Source: Lachnospiraceae bacterium (GTDB lineage Bacteria > Bacillota_A > Clostridia > Lachnospirales > Lachnospiraceae). From it: a DNA stretch of 64,000 bases. Position numbers and translations under genes: made by a program. The notes below the pieces were generated by a model that saw only the letters and a list, made by a program, of their open reading frames with translations, did not search any database and was not told the DNA's origin. The stretch covers positions 29,139-93,138 of the forward strand of contig JAFZAZ010000005.1 of NCBI GenBank assembly GCA_017561985.1. The letters run 5' to 3'. This document shows, in pieces, positions 52,275 through 61,319 of this stretch. Every line of letters starts with the position of its first letter. Position 1 is the first letter of the stretch.

Positions 52275-53645
52275 TCAAAGAACGCCCGCAAGGTCGCGAA
52301 GATTGTTCACTCCGACCAGACGGATTCCCTTCGGCACCTGGTCTCCCAGGCTTTCCGCATCCGCTTTGGGCAGGATGCATGTCTTGTATCCGAGCTTGGC
52401 AGCCTCGCGGACGCGAAGCAGCGGCTGCGATACCGACCGTACCTCACCGGTCAGACCGACTTCGCCGAATGCCACCGTATACGCGGGGATCGCCTTGTTG
52501 CGAAACGCCGACAAAAGAGCCAGAACGATCGGAAGATCGATGGCGGGCTCCGTCACACGCATGCCTCCCGCAACGTTCAAAAATGCGTCGCACTGCGAGA
52601 GCGTCACTCCGGTGCGTTTCTCGATGACCGCCGTGAGCAAAGTCATACGGTTTTGGTCGGTGCCGTCCGCGGTCCTCTTCGGATTGCTGTAACTCGTCTT
52701 GTTGACAAGCGCCTGAACCTCGACAAGGATCGGTCTCGTGCCCTCCATCGTGACAGCCACCGCGGAACCCGGCTCCTCCGCCGGTCTGCCTCGCAGCAGA
52801 TACTCCGAAGGGTTCGCAACCTCGTTCAGACCGTCCGCACACATCTCGAACACTCCGATCTCATTGGTCGAGCCGAAACGGTTTTTGACGGCGCGCAAAA
52901 TGCGGTACGACGTTGCCGAATCGCCCTCGAAATACAGCACGGTGTCCACCATGTGCTCGAGTATCTTCGGACCCGCGACAACTCCGTCCTTGGTCACATG
53001 ACCCACGAGGAACACGGTGACGTCCTCCTCCTTGGCAAGCCGTAGCAAAACCGCCGTGATCTCGCGGATCTGCGAGACACCGCCCGAGATTCCTCCGGAC
53101 TCCGGGATCGACATCGTCTGTACGGAGTCGATGACCACAACCTTCGGTCTGCTCTCACGGATCTCGTCGCAGATTGCTCCGATGTCCGTCTCGGTCAGAA
53201 ACTGCAGACTCTCACCGCACTCTCCGATGCGGATTGCACGCATTTTGATCTGCGCGAGCGACTCTTCGCCGGAGACGTACAAAACCGGAACGCCGCCCTC
53301 CGAAAGGTTCCGGCACAGCTGCAGCAAAAGCGTTGACTTGCCGATTCCGGGATCACCGGAGGCAAGCACAAGCGAACCCGGAACGATGCCGCCGCCAAGT
53401 ACGCGGTCGAGCTCCTTCATCCCGGTGGGAATGCGCGGCTCCTCGCGAAGATCGATCTCGCGAAGGCGCACCGGCCGGTTCGTCTTGGCAAATCCCACAC
53501 GCGCAGTGCCCGCAGCGGACGGCGCACTCTTCTTCGGCGCCTCCACGAGCGATTCCCACGCACCGCAGGAAGGGCATCTGCCGAACCATTTTGCGTATTC
53601 GTTGCCGCATTCCTTGCAAAAAAAGATAGTTTTTTCCTTACTCAT
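52275..53645 (-). CDS. radA: DNA repair protein RadA
   Basis: A 456-residue RecA-like ATPase that processes recombination intermediates. The zinc finger CKECG-x-CPSCG (residues 10-30) leads, then Walker A GDPGIGKST, the KNRFG motif (AVKNRFGSTNEIG) special to RadA, Walker B VVVIDSVQT and a C-terminal Lon-like domain with GGMRVTEPAIDLPI. Length as expected. Its ATG overlaps the clpC stop (ATGA), so it is probably coupled to clpC translation, a neighbour known from Firmicutes. Confidence 0.96.
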   Translation of the reverse strand: MSKEKTIFFCKECGNEYAKWFGRCPSCGAWESLVEAPKKSAPSAAGTARVGFAKTNRPVRLREIDLREEPRIPTGMKELDRVLGGGIVPGSLVLASGDPGIGKSTLLLQLCRNLSEGGVPVLYVSGEESLAQIKMRAIRIGECGESLQFLTETDIGAICDEIRESRPKVVVIDSVQTMSIPESGGISGGVSQIREITAVLLRLAKEEDVTVFLVGHVTKDGVVAGPKILEHMVDTVLYFEGDSATSYRILRAVKNRFGSTNEIGVFEMCADGLNEVANPSEYLLRGRPAEEPGSAVAVTMEGTRPILVEVQALVNKTSYSNPKRTADGTDQNRMTLLTAVIEKRTGVTLSQCDAFLNVAGGMRVTEPAIDLPIVLALLSAFRNKAIPAYTVAFGEVGLTGEVRSVSQPLLRVREAAKLGYKTCILPKADAESLGDQVPKGIRLVGVNNLRDLAGVL

Positions 53646-56113
53646 GACGATGATTTCGTCCCTTCCCCTTTGGTACTGCTCTTCCTTCTCCCGCGCGCTC
53701 CCGCTTTGGAAAATGTGACTTTAGTTCCGTCAAAGTCTACTGTTACACGGTCTCCCTCCGCGATCGAGCCGTCAAGCAGTTTCTCCGCCATCGCGTCCTC
53801 CACGGACTCGGCGATCACTCGCTTCAACGGTCTCGCGCCGTACTGCGGGTCATAGCCCTTCTCGACAACGCGTGCGACAAGTGCGTCCGTAAACGTGAGC
53901 GTGACGCGCGCTGTCGCAAGGCACCGCTCGGCAAATCTCCGAAGCAGCAGCTCGGCGATGCCGCGGATTTCCTCTTTGGTCAGCGTGTGGAACACGCAGA
54001 TATCGTCGATACGGTTGAGGAACTCCGGCTTGAACACCCGGCGAACCTCCTCCATCACGCCCTCCTTCATGCGCTTGTAATCCGCCGCCGCATCGGCTGC
54101 GGAGAGGAATCCGAGCGTCTTCGGGTTCATGATGCGCTCGGCTCCCGCGTTGGAAGTCATGATGATGACTGTATTTTTCATATCGATACGGCGTCCGGTC
54201 GAATCCGTGATCCGGCCGTCATCCATCATTTGCAGCAGGATGTTGAACACATCCGGATGCGCTTTCTCGATCTCGTCGAACAAAAGCACCGAGTAAGGCC
54301 TCTTGCGCACGCGCTCGCTGAGCTGTCCTCCGTCCTCAAAACCGACGTAGCCGGGAGGACTTCCGATCATCTTCGAGACGCTGTGCGACTCCATATACTC
54401 GGACATATCGATGCGGATCATCGCATCGGGATCACCGAAGAGAGACTTCGCAAGCGCCTTCGCAAGCTCGGTCTTTCCGACGCCGGTAGGGCCAAGGAAC
54501 AGGAACGAACCGATCGGACGGTTCGGGTCCTTGAGGCCTACACGCCCGCGACGCACCGCCTTTGCAAGCGCTGTGACAGCCTCGTCCTGGCCGATCACCA
54601 TGTCGTGAAGCTCCTTCTCGAGAAGCAGCAGTCTCGCGCTCTCCGACTGGGAGATGCGGGACACCGGAATTCCCGTCTGGCGCGCCACGATCTCGGCGAT
54701 CGTATCGCGCGTCACGGTGCGGATTTCGTCCTTGCCGGAGGTTTCCTCCGAGAGTTTCCTGGATGCATTTTCCGCACGGCGAAGCTTCCGCATCGCCTTC
54801 GATGCGGCGTCGCGGTCCGCGGAGCGAAGCGCCTTGTCGACTTCCTCAAGCAGCTCCTCGCGCTTCTTGCGAAGAAGCTCCGCGTTCTCGTTTCCGCTCT
54901 TTGCAAGGCGGACGCGGCTACCTGCCTCATCCATGAGGTCGATCGCCTTGTCGGGCAGTCTGCGGTCGCCGATGTAACGCGCGGAGAGCGTGACGCACGC
55001 GCGAAGCGCATCCTCGGTGTAATGAACGCGGTGATGCTCCTCGTAGCGGTGCGCAATGCCCGCGAGTATCGCATACGCCTGGTCTGCGGTCGGCTCCTCG
55101 ATCGGGACCGGCTGGAAACGGCGCTCAAGCGCCGGGTCTTTCTCAATGTATCTGCGGAATTCCTCCGCCGTCGTCGCGCCGATGATGCGGATGCCGCCGC
55201 GCGAAAGCGCCGGCTTGAGCATGTTCGCAACGTCCAGCGAACCTTCCGCATTGCCCGCACCGATCACGGTGTGGAGCTCGTCGATGAACAAAATGCAGTT
55301 CTCGTTGAAGGACGCGTCCGCGAGCAGCTGCTTCATGCGCTCCTCGAAATCTCCGCGGTACCGCGAACCTGCGACGAGCGACGAAACCTGCAGTTCAAAG
55401 ATCTCCTTGCCGCGAAGCTCCTCGGGTACGTTGCCGGCCGCAATCTTCTGTGCCAATCCCTCGACAACCGCGGTCTTGCCGACGCCGGGCTCACCGACGA
55501 GGCAGGGATTGTTCTTGGTCTTCCGGCACAAAATGCGGATCAGGTGCTCGGTCTCCTCCTCGCGCCCGATCACAGGCTCCAGAAGGCCGTCCTCCGCATC
55601 GTACGAGACGCAGCGGCAGAAACTCTCAAGCGCATTGTACGCGCCTCCCTTGGGGTCCTTGAGCGTCTCCATCTGCTCCTGGATAACTTCCTTCGAGAGT
55701 CCCATACTCTTCAGAACGCGCTGATACAGCTTGTTCTGGTTCTTCACAATGTCATGAAACAGCTTGGCCGCCTCGCACTCCGACTCGCGCAGAAGCCCGA
55801 GCATCAGATGTCCGGTGCCGACGCGGTTGTCACCCAGGGAGCGCGCAACGGTCTGCGCATTTTCCTCGACAAGGCGGAATCTCGGCGTCGGTTTCGGGTC
55901 CGTCGCCTTGCGTTTCTCCGGCAGAAGCCGGCGCATCTCATGGATATAAAAAAGCTGTTCCTCCTCGCTGAACAGCGGGGAAATCAGGTCGGAAGCGTTC
56001 ATCAGAACGCAGCCGAGGTGAACCGTACCGACATACGGAAAATGCTCCTCCGCCGCGAGCTTTCTCGCCCCCTCGAGCACAGCCTGTGCGTCCTTCGTAT
56101 ACTCCAGCTTCAT
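53642..56113 (-). CDS. clpC: ATP-dependent Clp protease ATPase subunit ClpC
   Basis: An 823-residue AAA+ unfoldase that feeds substrates to ClpP. The N-domain double repeat (1-145), NBD1 with GEPGVGKTA and LFIDELHTVIGAG, a middle coiled-coil (~405-455; KKREELLEEVDKAL and RAENASRKLSEE), and NBD2 with GPTGVGKTE, DEIEKAHPDVFN and PGYVGFEDGG are all present. The ClpP-docking tripeptide is seen as LGF (in NPKTLGF). The C-terminal tail is Lys/Ser-rich. The ATG overlaps the GntR-type gene stop. The usual neighbours ctsR, mcsA and mcsB are absent, which suggests a different control. Confidence 0.95.
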   Translation of the reverse strand: MKLEYTKDAQAVLEGARKLAAEEHFPYVGTVHLGCVLMNASDLISPLFSEEEQLFYIHEMRRLLPEKRKATDPKPTPRFRLVEENAQTVARSLGDNRVGTGHLMLGLLRESECEAAKLFHDIVKNQNKLYQRVLKSMGLSKEVIQEQMETLKDPKGGAYNALESFCRCVSYDAEDGLLEPVIGREEETEHLIRILCRKTKNNPCLVGEPGVGKTAVVEGLAQKIAAGNVPEELRGKEIFELQVSSLVAGSRYRGDFEERMKQLLADASFNENCILFIDELHTVIGAGNAEGSLDVANMLKPALSRGGIRIIGATTAEEFRRYIEKDPALERRFQPVPIEEPTADQAYAILAGIAHRYEEHHRVHYTEDALRACVTLSARYIGDRRLPDKAIDLMDEAGSRVRLAKSGNENAELLRKKREELLEEVDKALRSADRDAASKAMRKLRRAENASRKLSEETSGKDEIRTVTRDTIAEIVARQTGIPVSRISQSESARLLLLEKELHDMVIGQDEAVTALAKAVRRGRVGLKDPNRPIGSFLFLGPTGVGKTELAKALAKSLFGDPDAMIRIDMSEYMESHSVSKMIGSPPGYVGFEDGGQLSERVRKRPYSVLLFDEIEKAHPDVFNILLQMMDDGRITDSTGRRIDMKNTVIIMTSNAGAERIMNPKTLGFLSAADAAADYKRMKEGVMEEVRRVFKPEFLNRIDDICVFHTLTKEEIRGIAELLLRRFAERCLATARVTLTFTDALVARVVEKGYDPQYGARPLKRVIAESVEDAMAEKLLDGSIAEGDRVTVDFDGTKVTFSKAGARGRRKSSTKGEGTKSSS

Positions 56114-56478
56114 CGGAATTCCTCCACAACCTCATTTAAAATCGCACGGATATCCTGTTCGGACACATTCCGGCATACTGCGCGCGCCACCGCGTCGCGA
56201 AGCTGCCCCCGCAGCTCCTCAACCGCGCGCCGGCGGTCGCTGTCTACCGAGACGACGGCTCCGCGCCGCCGGTCCAGCTTCAGGTATCCCTCCTGCTTCA
56301 GGATGGAGTAGGCTTTATTGACCGTATGCATATTAATACCCACCTCATCCGCGAGATCGCGAACGCTGGGCAGATTCTCTCCGTCACGGATCTCCGACGT
56401 GGCGATCCCCATGATAATCTGATTGCGCAGCTGCATGTAAAATGCTTCTTCGCTGTTAAAATCGATGCTGATCAGCAT
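56110..56478 (-). CDS. GntR-family regulator (YtrA-like)
   Basis: A 122-residue transcription factor. Residues 10-75 form a GntR winged helix, with EAFYMQLRNQIIMGIATSEI, LPSVRDLADEVGINMHTVNKAY (recognition helix) and YLKLDRRRGAVV. The short tail (75-122) has no ligand-binding domain beyond a helix, as in the YtrA subgroup. It is the first gene of the clpC operon (its stop overlaps the clpC ATG), and an imperfect palindrome overlies its promoter, so autorepression is likely. It replaces CtsR at this locus. GAGG lies seven bases before the start. Confidence 0.9.
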   Translation of the reverse strand: MLISIDFNSEEAFYMQLRNQIIMGIATSEIRDGENLPSVRDLADEVGINMHTVNKAYSILKQEGYLKLDRRRGAVVSVDSDRRRAVEELRGQLRDAVARAVCRNVSEQDIRAILNEVVEEFR

Positions 56479-56513
56479 ACCTCTACCTCTCTGCCCTGCA
56501 GGGCATAAAAAGC

Positions 56514-56541
56514 GTTATAACTGTTATAGGAACAGTATAAC
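56514..56541. promoter_or_regulatory. Candidate operator of the GntR-type regulator
   Basis: An imperfect palindrome, GTTATAACTGTT and AACAGTATAAC with a five-base centre, covers the -10 region (one half-site has an extra base). GntR proteins bind such symmetrical sites, so binding here would block the gntR-clpC promoter. A second perfect palindrome, TGCCCTGCAGGGCA, is at 56492-56505 in the leader. Confidence 0.6.
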
Positions 56542-56562
56542 AACATAAAAACCATTTGTAAA
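56534..56562 (-). promoter_or_regulatory. Promoter of the gntR-clpC-radA operon
   Basis: TTTACA (56557-56562) and TATACT (56534-56539) on the minus strand with a 17-base spacer. The -10 lies within the candidate operator. Confidence 0.75.
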
Positions 56563-56564
56563 GC

Positions 56565-56594
56565 GAAAAAACGCACGGTACAAAGCCCGTGCGT
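56565..56594 (-). terminator. Terminator of smpB
   Basis: ACGCACGG and CCGTGCGT form a perfect eight-base stem (56571-56594), followed on the minus strand by TTTTTTC. It ends the secG-rnr-smpB unit right before the gntR promoter. Confidence 0.85.
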
Positions 56595-56611
56595 CGTGTT
56601 TTTTTACATTG

Positions 56612-57076
56612 TTACTTCTGTCTCTCGCGAAGCTCCCGCTCCGCCTCTCTCGCCAGATCGCGCTTCTGAATGCTCTCGCGCTTGTCGTAGAGTTTTTTGC
56701 CTCGCGCGACGCCGAGCGTCAGCTTGACGAGGTTGCCCTTCAGGTAGACCGCGACGGGCACGATCGTGTAGCCCTTCTCCTGCATTTTCCCGATGAGCTT
56801 GTTGAGCTCGTGACGGTGCAGAAGCAGCTTGCGGACGCGCAGCGGATCGCGGTTGAAAAGGTTGCCCTTCTCGTACGGCGCGATGTGCATTCCGTAGATC
56901 AACGCCTCGCCCTTTTCGATGCGCACATACGCCTCCCGGATCGAGCAGCGCCCCATGCGGATCGACTTAACTTCCGTTCCGTGCAGCGCGATGCCGGCCT
57001 CGAGCTGTTCCTCCACAAAATAGTCGTGGAAAGCCTTTTTATTGTTGGCAACCTGCCGGATGGATTCCTTTCCCAT
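56612..57076 (-). CDS. smpB: SsrA-binding protein SmpB
   Basis: A 154-residue RNA-binding partner of tmRNA that rescues stalled ribosomes. Hallmarks: [46 protein letters not shown] and [24 protein letters not shown] tail with basic C-terminus. Length as usual. AAGGAG lies eight bases before the ATG. It follows rnr by 12 bases; the tmRNA gene ssrA is not in the window. Confidence 0.96.
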   Translation of the reverse strand: MGKESIRQVANNKKAFHDYFVEEQLEAGIALHGTEVKSIRMGRCSIREAYVRIEKGEALIYGMHIAPYEKGNLFNRDPLRVRKLLLHRHELNKLIGKMQEKGYTIVPVAVYLKGNLVKLTLGVARGKKLYDKRESIQKRDLAREAERELRERQK

Positions 57077-57088
57077 AAGTTCAACTCC

Positions 57089-59215
57089 TTACCCGGGCAC
57101 AAATTCCACCGTGCGTGAAAGTTTGTCCGCCGCCGACACAATCACGTGCATCGGCTGCCCGATTTCATAGCGCCGGCCGGTCCGCTCTCCCGTGAGCGCC
57201 ATGCCGTTCGCGTCATAGATGTAATAATCGCCCCGAAGGTCCGTGAGTCGAATCAGCCCCTCCACGGTGTTCGGAAGTTCGACGTAAATACCCCACGCGG
57301 TCACGCCGGAGATCACGCCGTCAAACTCCTCCCCGAGGAAGCCTCTCATGTACTCGGCCTTCTTCATTTTGCACACGTCCCGCTCCGCATCCTCGCTGCG
57401 GCGCTCGGTCATGCTCGACTGCTTCGCCCGCTCCGGAAGGATCTCCCCGTAGTGGTGAATGCGCCGCTCCGTAAGCGTTCCGTGCAGGTATTCCTTGATG
57501 ATCCGGTGGATCTGCAGATCCGGATATCTTCGGATCGGCGACGTAAAATGACAATAATACCGCGACGCAAGTCCGAAATGTCCCAGGCACTCCGTCGCGT
57601 AGCGCGCCTGTTTCATGGACCTGAGCGTAATGCGTGCCAGAAGTGCTTCCTCCGGCTTTCCCCGCACCCCCGAGAGGAACTTCTGCAGCTCCTTCGAGTA
57701 CACGCGGTCGCTCACGTGCAGGCGGTATCCGAAGCGGGACACGATGCCCGAGAGCTCGCGTATCTTCGGCAGAGACGGCTCCTCGTGCACGCGGTACACA
57801 AACGGCATCGAGAGCCAGAAAAACTCCTCCGCAACCGTCTCGTTCGCAAGCACCATAAAGTCCTCGATCAGCTCGGTCGCGCGGTTTCTCGCGTGCGGCT
57901 CGATGCTCACGACGCGCCCTGCCTCATTGAGCAGAATCTTGCTCTCCGGAAAATCAAAGTCGATCGCACCGCGCGCTTCCCTGCGCTTTCTCACAACTGC
58001 CGACAGCTTCTCCATAGCCAGCAGCATCGGCGCCGCATCCTCGGGACAATTGTCCGTCTCCGCATTGCCCGCCGCATGGTCAAAAAGTCCCTGCACCTGC
58101 GTGTACGAAAGCCTGTGATTGACTCGGATCACGGTCTCTTCAATCGAGTGTGAAAGCACTTCGCCGTCCTCCGAGACCTCCATGATACAGCTCAGCGCAA
58201 GACGGTCCTCACCCTGGTTCAGTGAGCAGATACCGTTCGAGAGCGCGTGCGGCAGCATCGGGATCACACGATCCGCAAGATACACGCTCGTTCCGCGATT
58301 TACAGCCTCCTTGTCAAGAGCGCTGTCCTCCTTGACGTACGCGCTCACGTCCGCAATATGGACGCCGAGCACGCGCCGTCCGTCCTCCTCAAAATATGTC
58401 ACGGCGTCGTCGAGGTCTTTCGCCTCCTCGCCGTCGATCGTTACCGTAAACCAGTCGCGCAGATCATGCCGACCTGCGATGTCCGCTTCCTTCACTTCCG
58501 CGGGAACCGCCGTCGCTTCGGCGATCACCTCCGGCGGAAAAACGCTCGGAATATCGTATGCGCGAACAACCGAGAGAATATCCACGCCCGGATCGTTCAC
58601 ATGGCCGAGGATCTCCGTGATATGCCCGACCGGACGGTCCCCGTAGCGCACGATCTCCGCGCACACCTTCTGCCCGCTCACCGCACCGAGCGTGTGGTCC
58701 GCAGGTATTGTTAAGTCAAAGTCAAAGCGGCTTCTGTCCGGCGAGACAAATCCGCCGATGCGGTTCTTTTTGAAAATGCCGACCACGGATTTGGTGCCGC
58801 GCGCAAGCACTGCGACAACGCGCGCCTCCGTGCGGAAGCGCATTTTCCCGCTCGTGCCGCCGTCACGCAGCTTGATCACGCGGACACGGTCGCCGTCGAT
58901 TGCGTCCAGCTTCTCCTGTGCGGGGATGTACCAGTCGCCCTCCTCGCCTTCCACCGTGACGAAGCCGAAACCGCGCTCTGTTCCCTGGAAAATGCCCTCG
59001 GCAGTCTCATTTTTCACAGGTACATAACGGCCGAAGGAGTCGACCGAGATCTCGCCCTGTGCGCAGAGCTCGTCGAGAATCGCGCCGAGCCCGCCGCGCT
59101 CGGATTTGGGAACCTGAAGAAAGCCTGCCATTTCCCGGGGTCTCATCGGCTTGTATTGCCGGTCCCGGATCAGGGCAAGCACCATCTCCTTTCTTCTTTG
59201 CGTCAGTTCTTCCAT
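57089..59215 (-). CDS. rnr: Ribonuclease R
   Basis: A 708-residue 3'-5' exoribonuclease that degrades structured RNA and helps tmRNA. It has an N-terminal winged helix, two cold-shock domains (ERGFGFVTVEGEEGDWYIP), and the RNB catalytic core with the metal aspartates in TIDGEEAKDLDDAV. A FTSPIRRYPDLQIHR stretch and a C-terminal S1 domain (EFDGVISGVTAWGIYVEL) complete it. I start at 59215, where GGAGGA is three bases upstream; twelve more residues are possible from 59251. Read with smpB; secG upstream is separated by a terminator. Confidence 0.95.
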   Translation of the reverse strand: MEELTQRRKEMVLALIRDRQYKPMRPREMAGFLQVPKSERGGLGAILDELCAQGEISVDSFGRYVPVKNETAEGIFQGTERGFGFVTVEGEEGDWYIPAQEKLDAIDGDRVRVIKLRDGGTSGKMRFRTEARVVAVLARGTKSVVGIFKKNRIGGFVSPDRSRFDFDLTIPADHTLGAVSGQKVCAEIVRYGDRPVGHITEILGHVNDPGVDILSVVRAYDIPSVFPPEVIAEATAVPAEVKEADIAGRHDLRDWFTVTIDGEEAKDLDDAVTYFEEDGRRVLGVHIADVSAYVKEDSALDKEAVNRGTSVYLADRVIPMLPHALSNGICSLNQGEDRLALSCIMEVSEDGEVLSHSIEETVIRVNHRLSYTQVQGLFDHAAGNAETDNCPEDAAPMLLAMEKLSAVVRKRREARGAIDFDFPESKILLNEAGRVVSIEPHARNRATELIEDFMVLANETVAEEFFWLSMPFVYRVHEEPSLPKIRELSGIVSRFGYRLHVSDRVYSKELQKFLSGVRGKPEEALLARITLRSMKQARYATECLGHFGLASRYYCHFTSPIRRYPDLQIHRIIKEYLHGTLTERRIHHYGEILPERAKQSSMTERRSEDAERDVCKMKKAEYMRGFLGEEFDGVISGVTAWGIYVELPNTVEGLIRLTDLRGDYYIYDANGMALTGERTGRRYEIGQPMHVIVSAADKLSRTVEFVPG

Positions 59216-59239
59216 AATCCTCCAGCGCAGTGCATCGAC

Positions 59240-59267
59240 AAAAAACGGCACTCTGTATCAGAGTGCC
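59240..59267 (-). terminator. Terminator between secG and rnr
   Basis: GGCACTCTG and CAGAGTGCC (59247-59267) form a perfect nine-base stem with a three-base loop, followed on the minus strand by GTTTTTTG. The hairpin starts 12 bases after the secG stop, and no promoter was found between it and rnr. Partial termination would set rnr-smpB below secG. Confidence 0.85.
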
Positions 59268-59278
59268 GCCGCTTGTTC

Positions 59279-59527
59279 TTACTTGTTCCAGAACGACATG
59301 TTCAAGACTACCGAGAGGATCAGGAACAACGCCGCAAGGATTCGTGTGATAACAACGAGCTTTCCCTCCATGGAACGGCCCTTGTTCTTTCCCCAGTAGG
59401 TCTCAGCCGCTCCGCTGATGGAACCGCTCAACCCGGCGTTCTTTCCCTCCTGCATCAGTACGATTGCCGTCAGGGCGATACAAACCAGAATATATACTAC
59501 CATTACGATTGTCTTAAGAGTTGGCAT
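59279..59527 (-). CDS. secG: Preprotein translocase subunit SecG
   Basis: An 82-residue membrane subunit of the SecYEG channel. Two hydrophobic helices (~6-25, IVMVVYILVCIALTAIVLM, and ~60-78) flank the conserved loop QEGKNAGLSGSISG. GGAGG lies five bases before the ATG. It has its own promoter and leads the rnr-smpB genes, an order common in Firmicutes. Confidence 0.95.
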   Translation of the reverse strand: MPTLKTIVMVVYILVCIALTAIVLMQEGKNAGLSGSISGAAETYWGKNKGRSMEGKLVVITRILAALFLILSVVLNMSFWNK

Positions 59528-59579
59528 AATAACCTCCGAATGCGATCAAATTCTCATGTTTTTGTCACACAGCACGATG

Positions 59580-59608
59580 AGTTTATCACAAAAGCCACCG
59601 CATTGCAA
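59580..59608 (-). promoter_or_regulatory. Promoter of secG
   Basis: TTGCAA (59603-59608) and TAAACT (59580-59585) on the minus strand, spacer 17, about 53 bases upstream of the ATG. Confidence 0.68.
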
Positions 59609-59632
59609 GAAAAATTTCTGAAAACAGGGCGG

Positions 59633-61201
59633 TTATTTTTCGATCAGGCTCTGACCGGTCATCTCCTTCGGCTGAGCAAGTCCCATGAGCTCGATGAGCG
59701 TGGGAACAATGTCCGCCAGGCAGCCGCCCTCACGAAGCTTCGTGCCGGGCTCTGCGTTCACAAGGATGAACGGAACCGGGTTCGTCGTGTGCGCCGTGAA
59801 CGGTGCGCCGGTCTCGTAATCGATGAGCTGCTCCGCATTGCCGTGGTCAGCACAGATGAACATTACGCCGCCGACTTCCTTCACGAAGTTCACAACCTCA
59901 CCGACACACTTGTCGATGACTTCGATCGCCTCGGTAGCTGCAGCGAGAACGCCGGTGTGACCGACCATATCCGGGTTCGCAAAATTGCAGATGATGACAT
60001 CGTAGTAAGCGTTGCCGTCCTCATCCTTCTTCGTGATCGCCTCGCTCAGACGGTCGCAAACCGTGTAAGCGCTCATGCGCGGCTTCTTGTCGTACGTGGG
60101 AACGTACTTCGGGGAATCCACAAGGATGCGGTCCTCTCCCGCGTTCGGAGCCTCAACGCCGCCGTTGAAGAAGAACGTAACGTGTGCGTACTTCTCGGTC
60201 TCGGCGATACGAGCCTGACGCAGGCCCTGTGCCGCAAGCCACTCGCCGAAGGTGTTGGTAACCTCGACCTTCTTGAAAGCGATCGTCTTGTTCGGGATCG
60301 TTACATCGTACTCGGAGAAGCATACATACTTCACCGGGAAATAACCGTTTCTGCGGGTGAAACCGTACTCCTCAAAATCCTCGCAGCAGAACGCGCGCGT
60401 GATCTCGCGTGCACGGTCCGGGCGGAAATTGAAGAAAATGACGGAATCCTTCGGAGCGATCTTCGCCGTAGGAGCGCCGTTCTTGAGGATGACCGTAGGA
60501 ATCATGAACTCGTCGGTCACGCCGTCCGCATAGGTCTTCTTCATCGCCTCTGCTGCGCTCTCCGCCGTGTTGCCCTCGCCGTATACAAGAGCTGCGTATG
60601 CCTTCTCGACGCGATCCCAGTTCTTGTCACGGTCCATAGCGTAGTAACGGCCGCTGATCGTAGCAACCTCACCGACGCCGATCTTGCTCATCTCCTCCTC
60701 GAGAGCTGCAACGAAGTCGCCGCCCGATGCCGGAGGCGTATCGCGTCCGTCGAGGAAGCAATGTACGTAAACCTTGGAAAGACCGCTGTCCTTCGCAAGT
60801 TTCAAAAGCGCGTAAAGATGCGTGTTGTGCGAATGAACGCCGCCGTCCGAGAGAAGTCCGTACAGATGCAGAGCGCTGTCGTTCTTCTTGCAGTTTTCTA
60901 CCGCCGCAACAAGCTCATCGTTGCGGAAGAAGTCGCCGTCCATGATCTCCTTCGTGATGCGCGTGAGCTCCTGGTAAACGATGCGTCCCGCGCCCATGTT
61001 GAGATGTCCTACCTCAGAGTTGCCCATCTGACCGTCCGGAAGACCTACCGCCATACCGGACGCGTTGCCCTTTACAAACGGGCACTCCGCCATCAATGTA
61101 TCCATAACCGGCGTCTGTGCTGCAGCCACCGCGTTGCCTTCTACCTTATCATTCAGTCCGTAACCGTCCAAAATCAACAATACTACCGGCTTCTTCGCCA
61201 T
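59633..61201 (-). CDS. gpmI: 2,3-bisphosphoglycerate-independent phosphoglycerate mutase
   Basis: A 522-residue metalloenzyme converting 3- to 2-phosphoglycerate by a phosphoserine intermediate. The alkaline-phosphatase-like start LLILDGYGLN, the catalytic Ser in GNSEVGHLNMGAG, the RD pairs in FLDGRDTPP and NFRPDRAREI, and the metal His/Asp in NFANPDMVGHTG and ADHGNAEQ are all present. AGGAGG is eight bases before the start; nine further residues upstream are unlikely. It follows tpiA in the glycolytic cluster, behind a hairpin. Confidence 0.96.
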   Translation of the reverse strand: MAKKPVVLLILDGYGLNDKVEGNAVAAAQTPVMDTLMAECPFVKGNASGMAVGLPDGQMGNSEVGHLNMGAGRIVYQELTRITKEIMDGDFFRNDELVAAVENCKKNDSALHLYGLLSDGGVHSHNTHLYALLKLAKDSGLSKVYVHCFLDGRDTPPASGGDFVAALEEEMSKIGVGEVATISGRYYAMDRDKNWDRVEKAYAALVYGEGNTAESAAEAMKKTYADGVTDEFMIPTVILKNGAPTAKIAPKDSVIFFNFRPDRAREITRAFCCEDFEEYGFTRRNGYFPVKYVCFSEYDVTIPNKTIAFKKVEVTNTFGEWLAAQGLRQARIAETEKYAHVTFFFNGGVEAPNAGEDRILVDSPKYVPTYDKKPRMSAYTVCDRLSEAITKKDEDGNAYYDVIICNFANPDMVGHTGVLAAATEAIEVIDKCVGEVVNFVKEVGGVMFICADHGNAEQLIDYETGAPFTAHTTNPVPFILVNAEPGTKLREGGCLADIVPTLIELMGLAQPKEMTGQSLIEK

Positions 61202-61260
61202 GTTGTTTCCTCCTGAGCGGGATCTCATGCCCGCATTTTCTGGTCCATACTCAAAATCAT

Positions 61261-61302
61261 ATCTGCGGATCCGGTCGGCCGAAGCCGCCGGAAGCCGCAG
61301 AT
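61261..61302 (-). terminator. Terminator of tpiA
   Basis: A long nested hairpin: ATCTGCGG with CCGCAGAT outside and TCCGG/CCGGA plus CGGC/GCCG inside. On the minus strand it is followed by ATATGATTTTG, so the T-run is poor and partial read-through into gpmI is likely. Confidence 0.7.
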
Positions 61303-61319
61303 ATCAGTTTCACGTCTTA

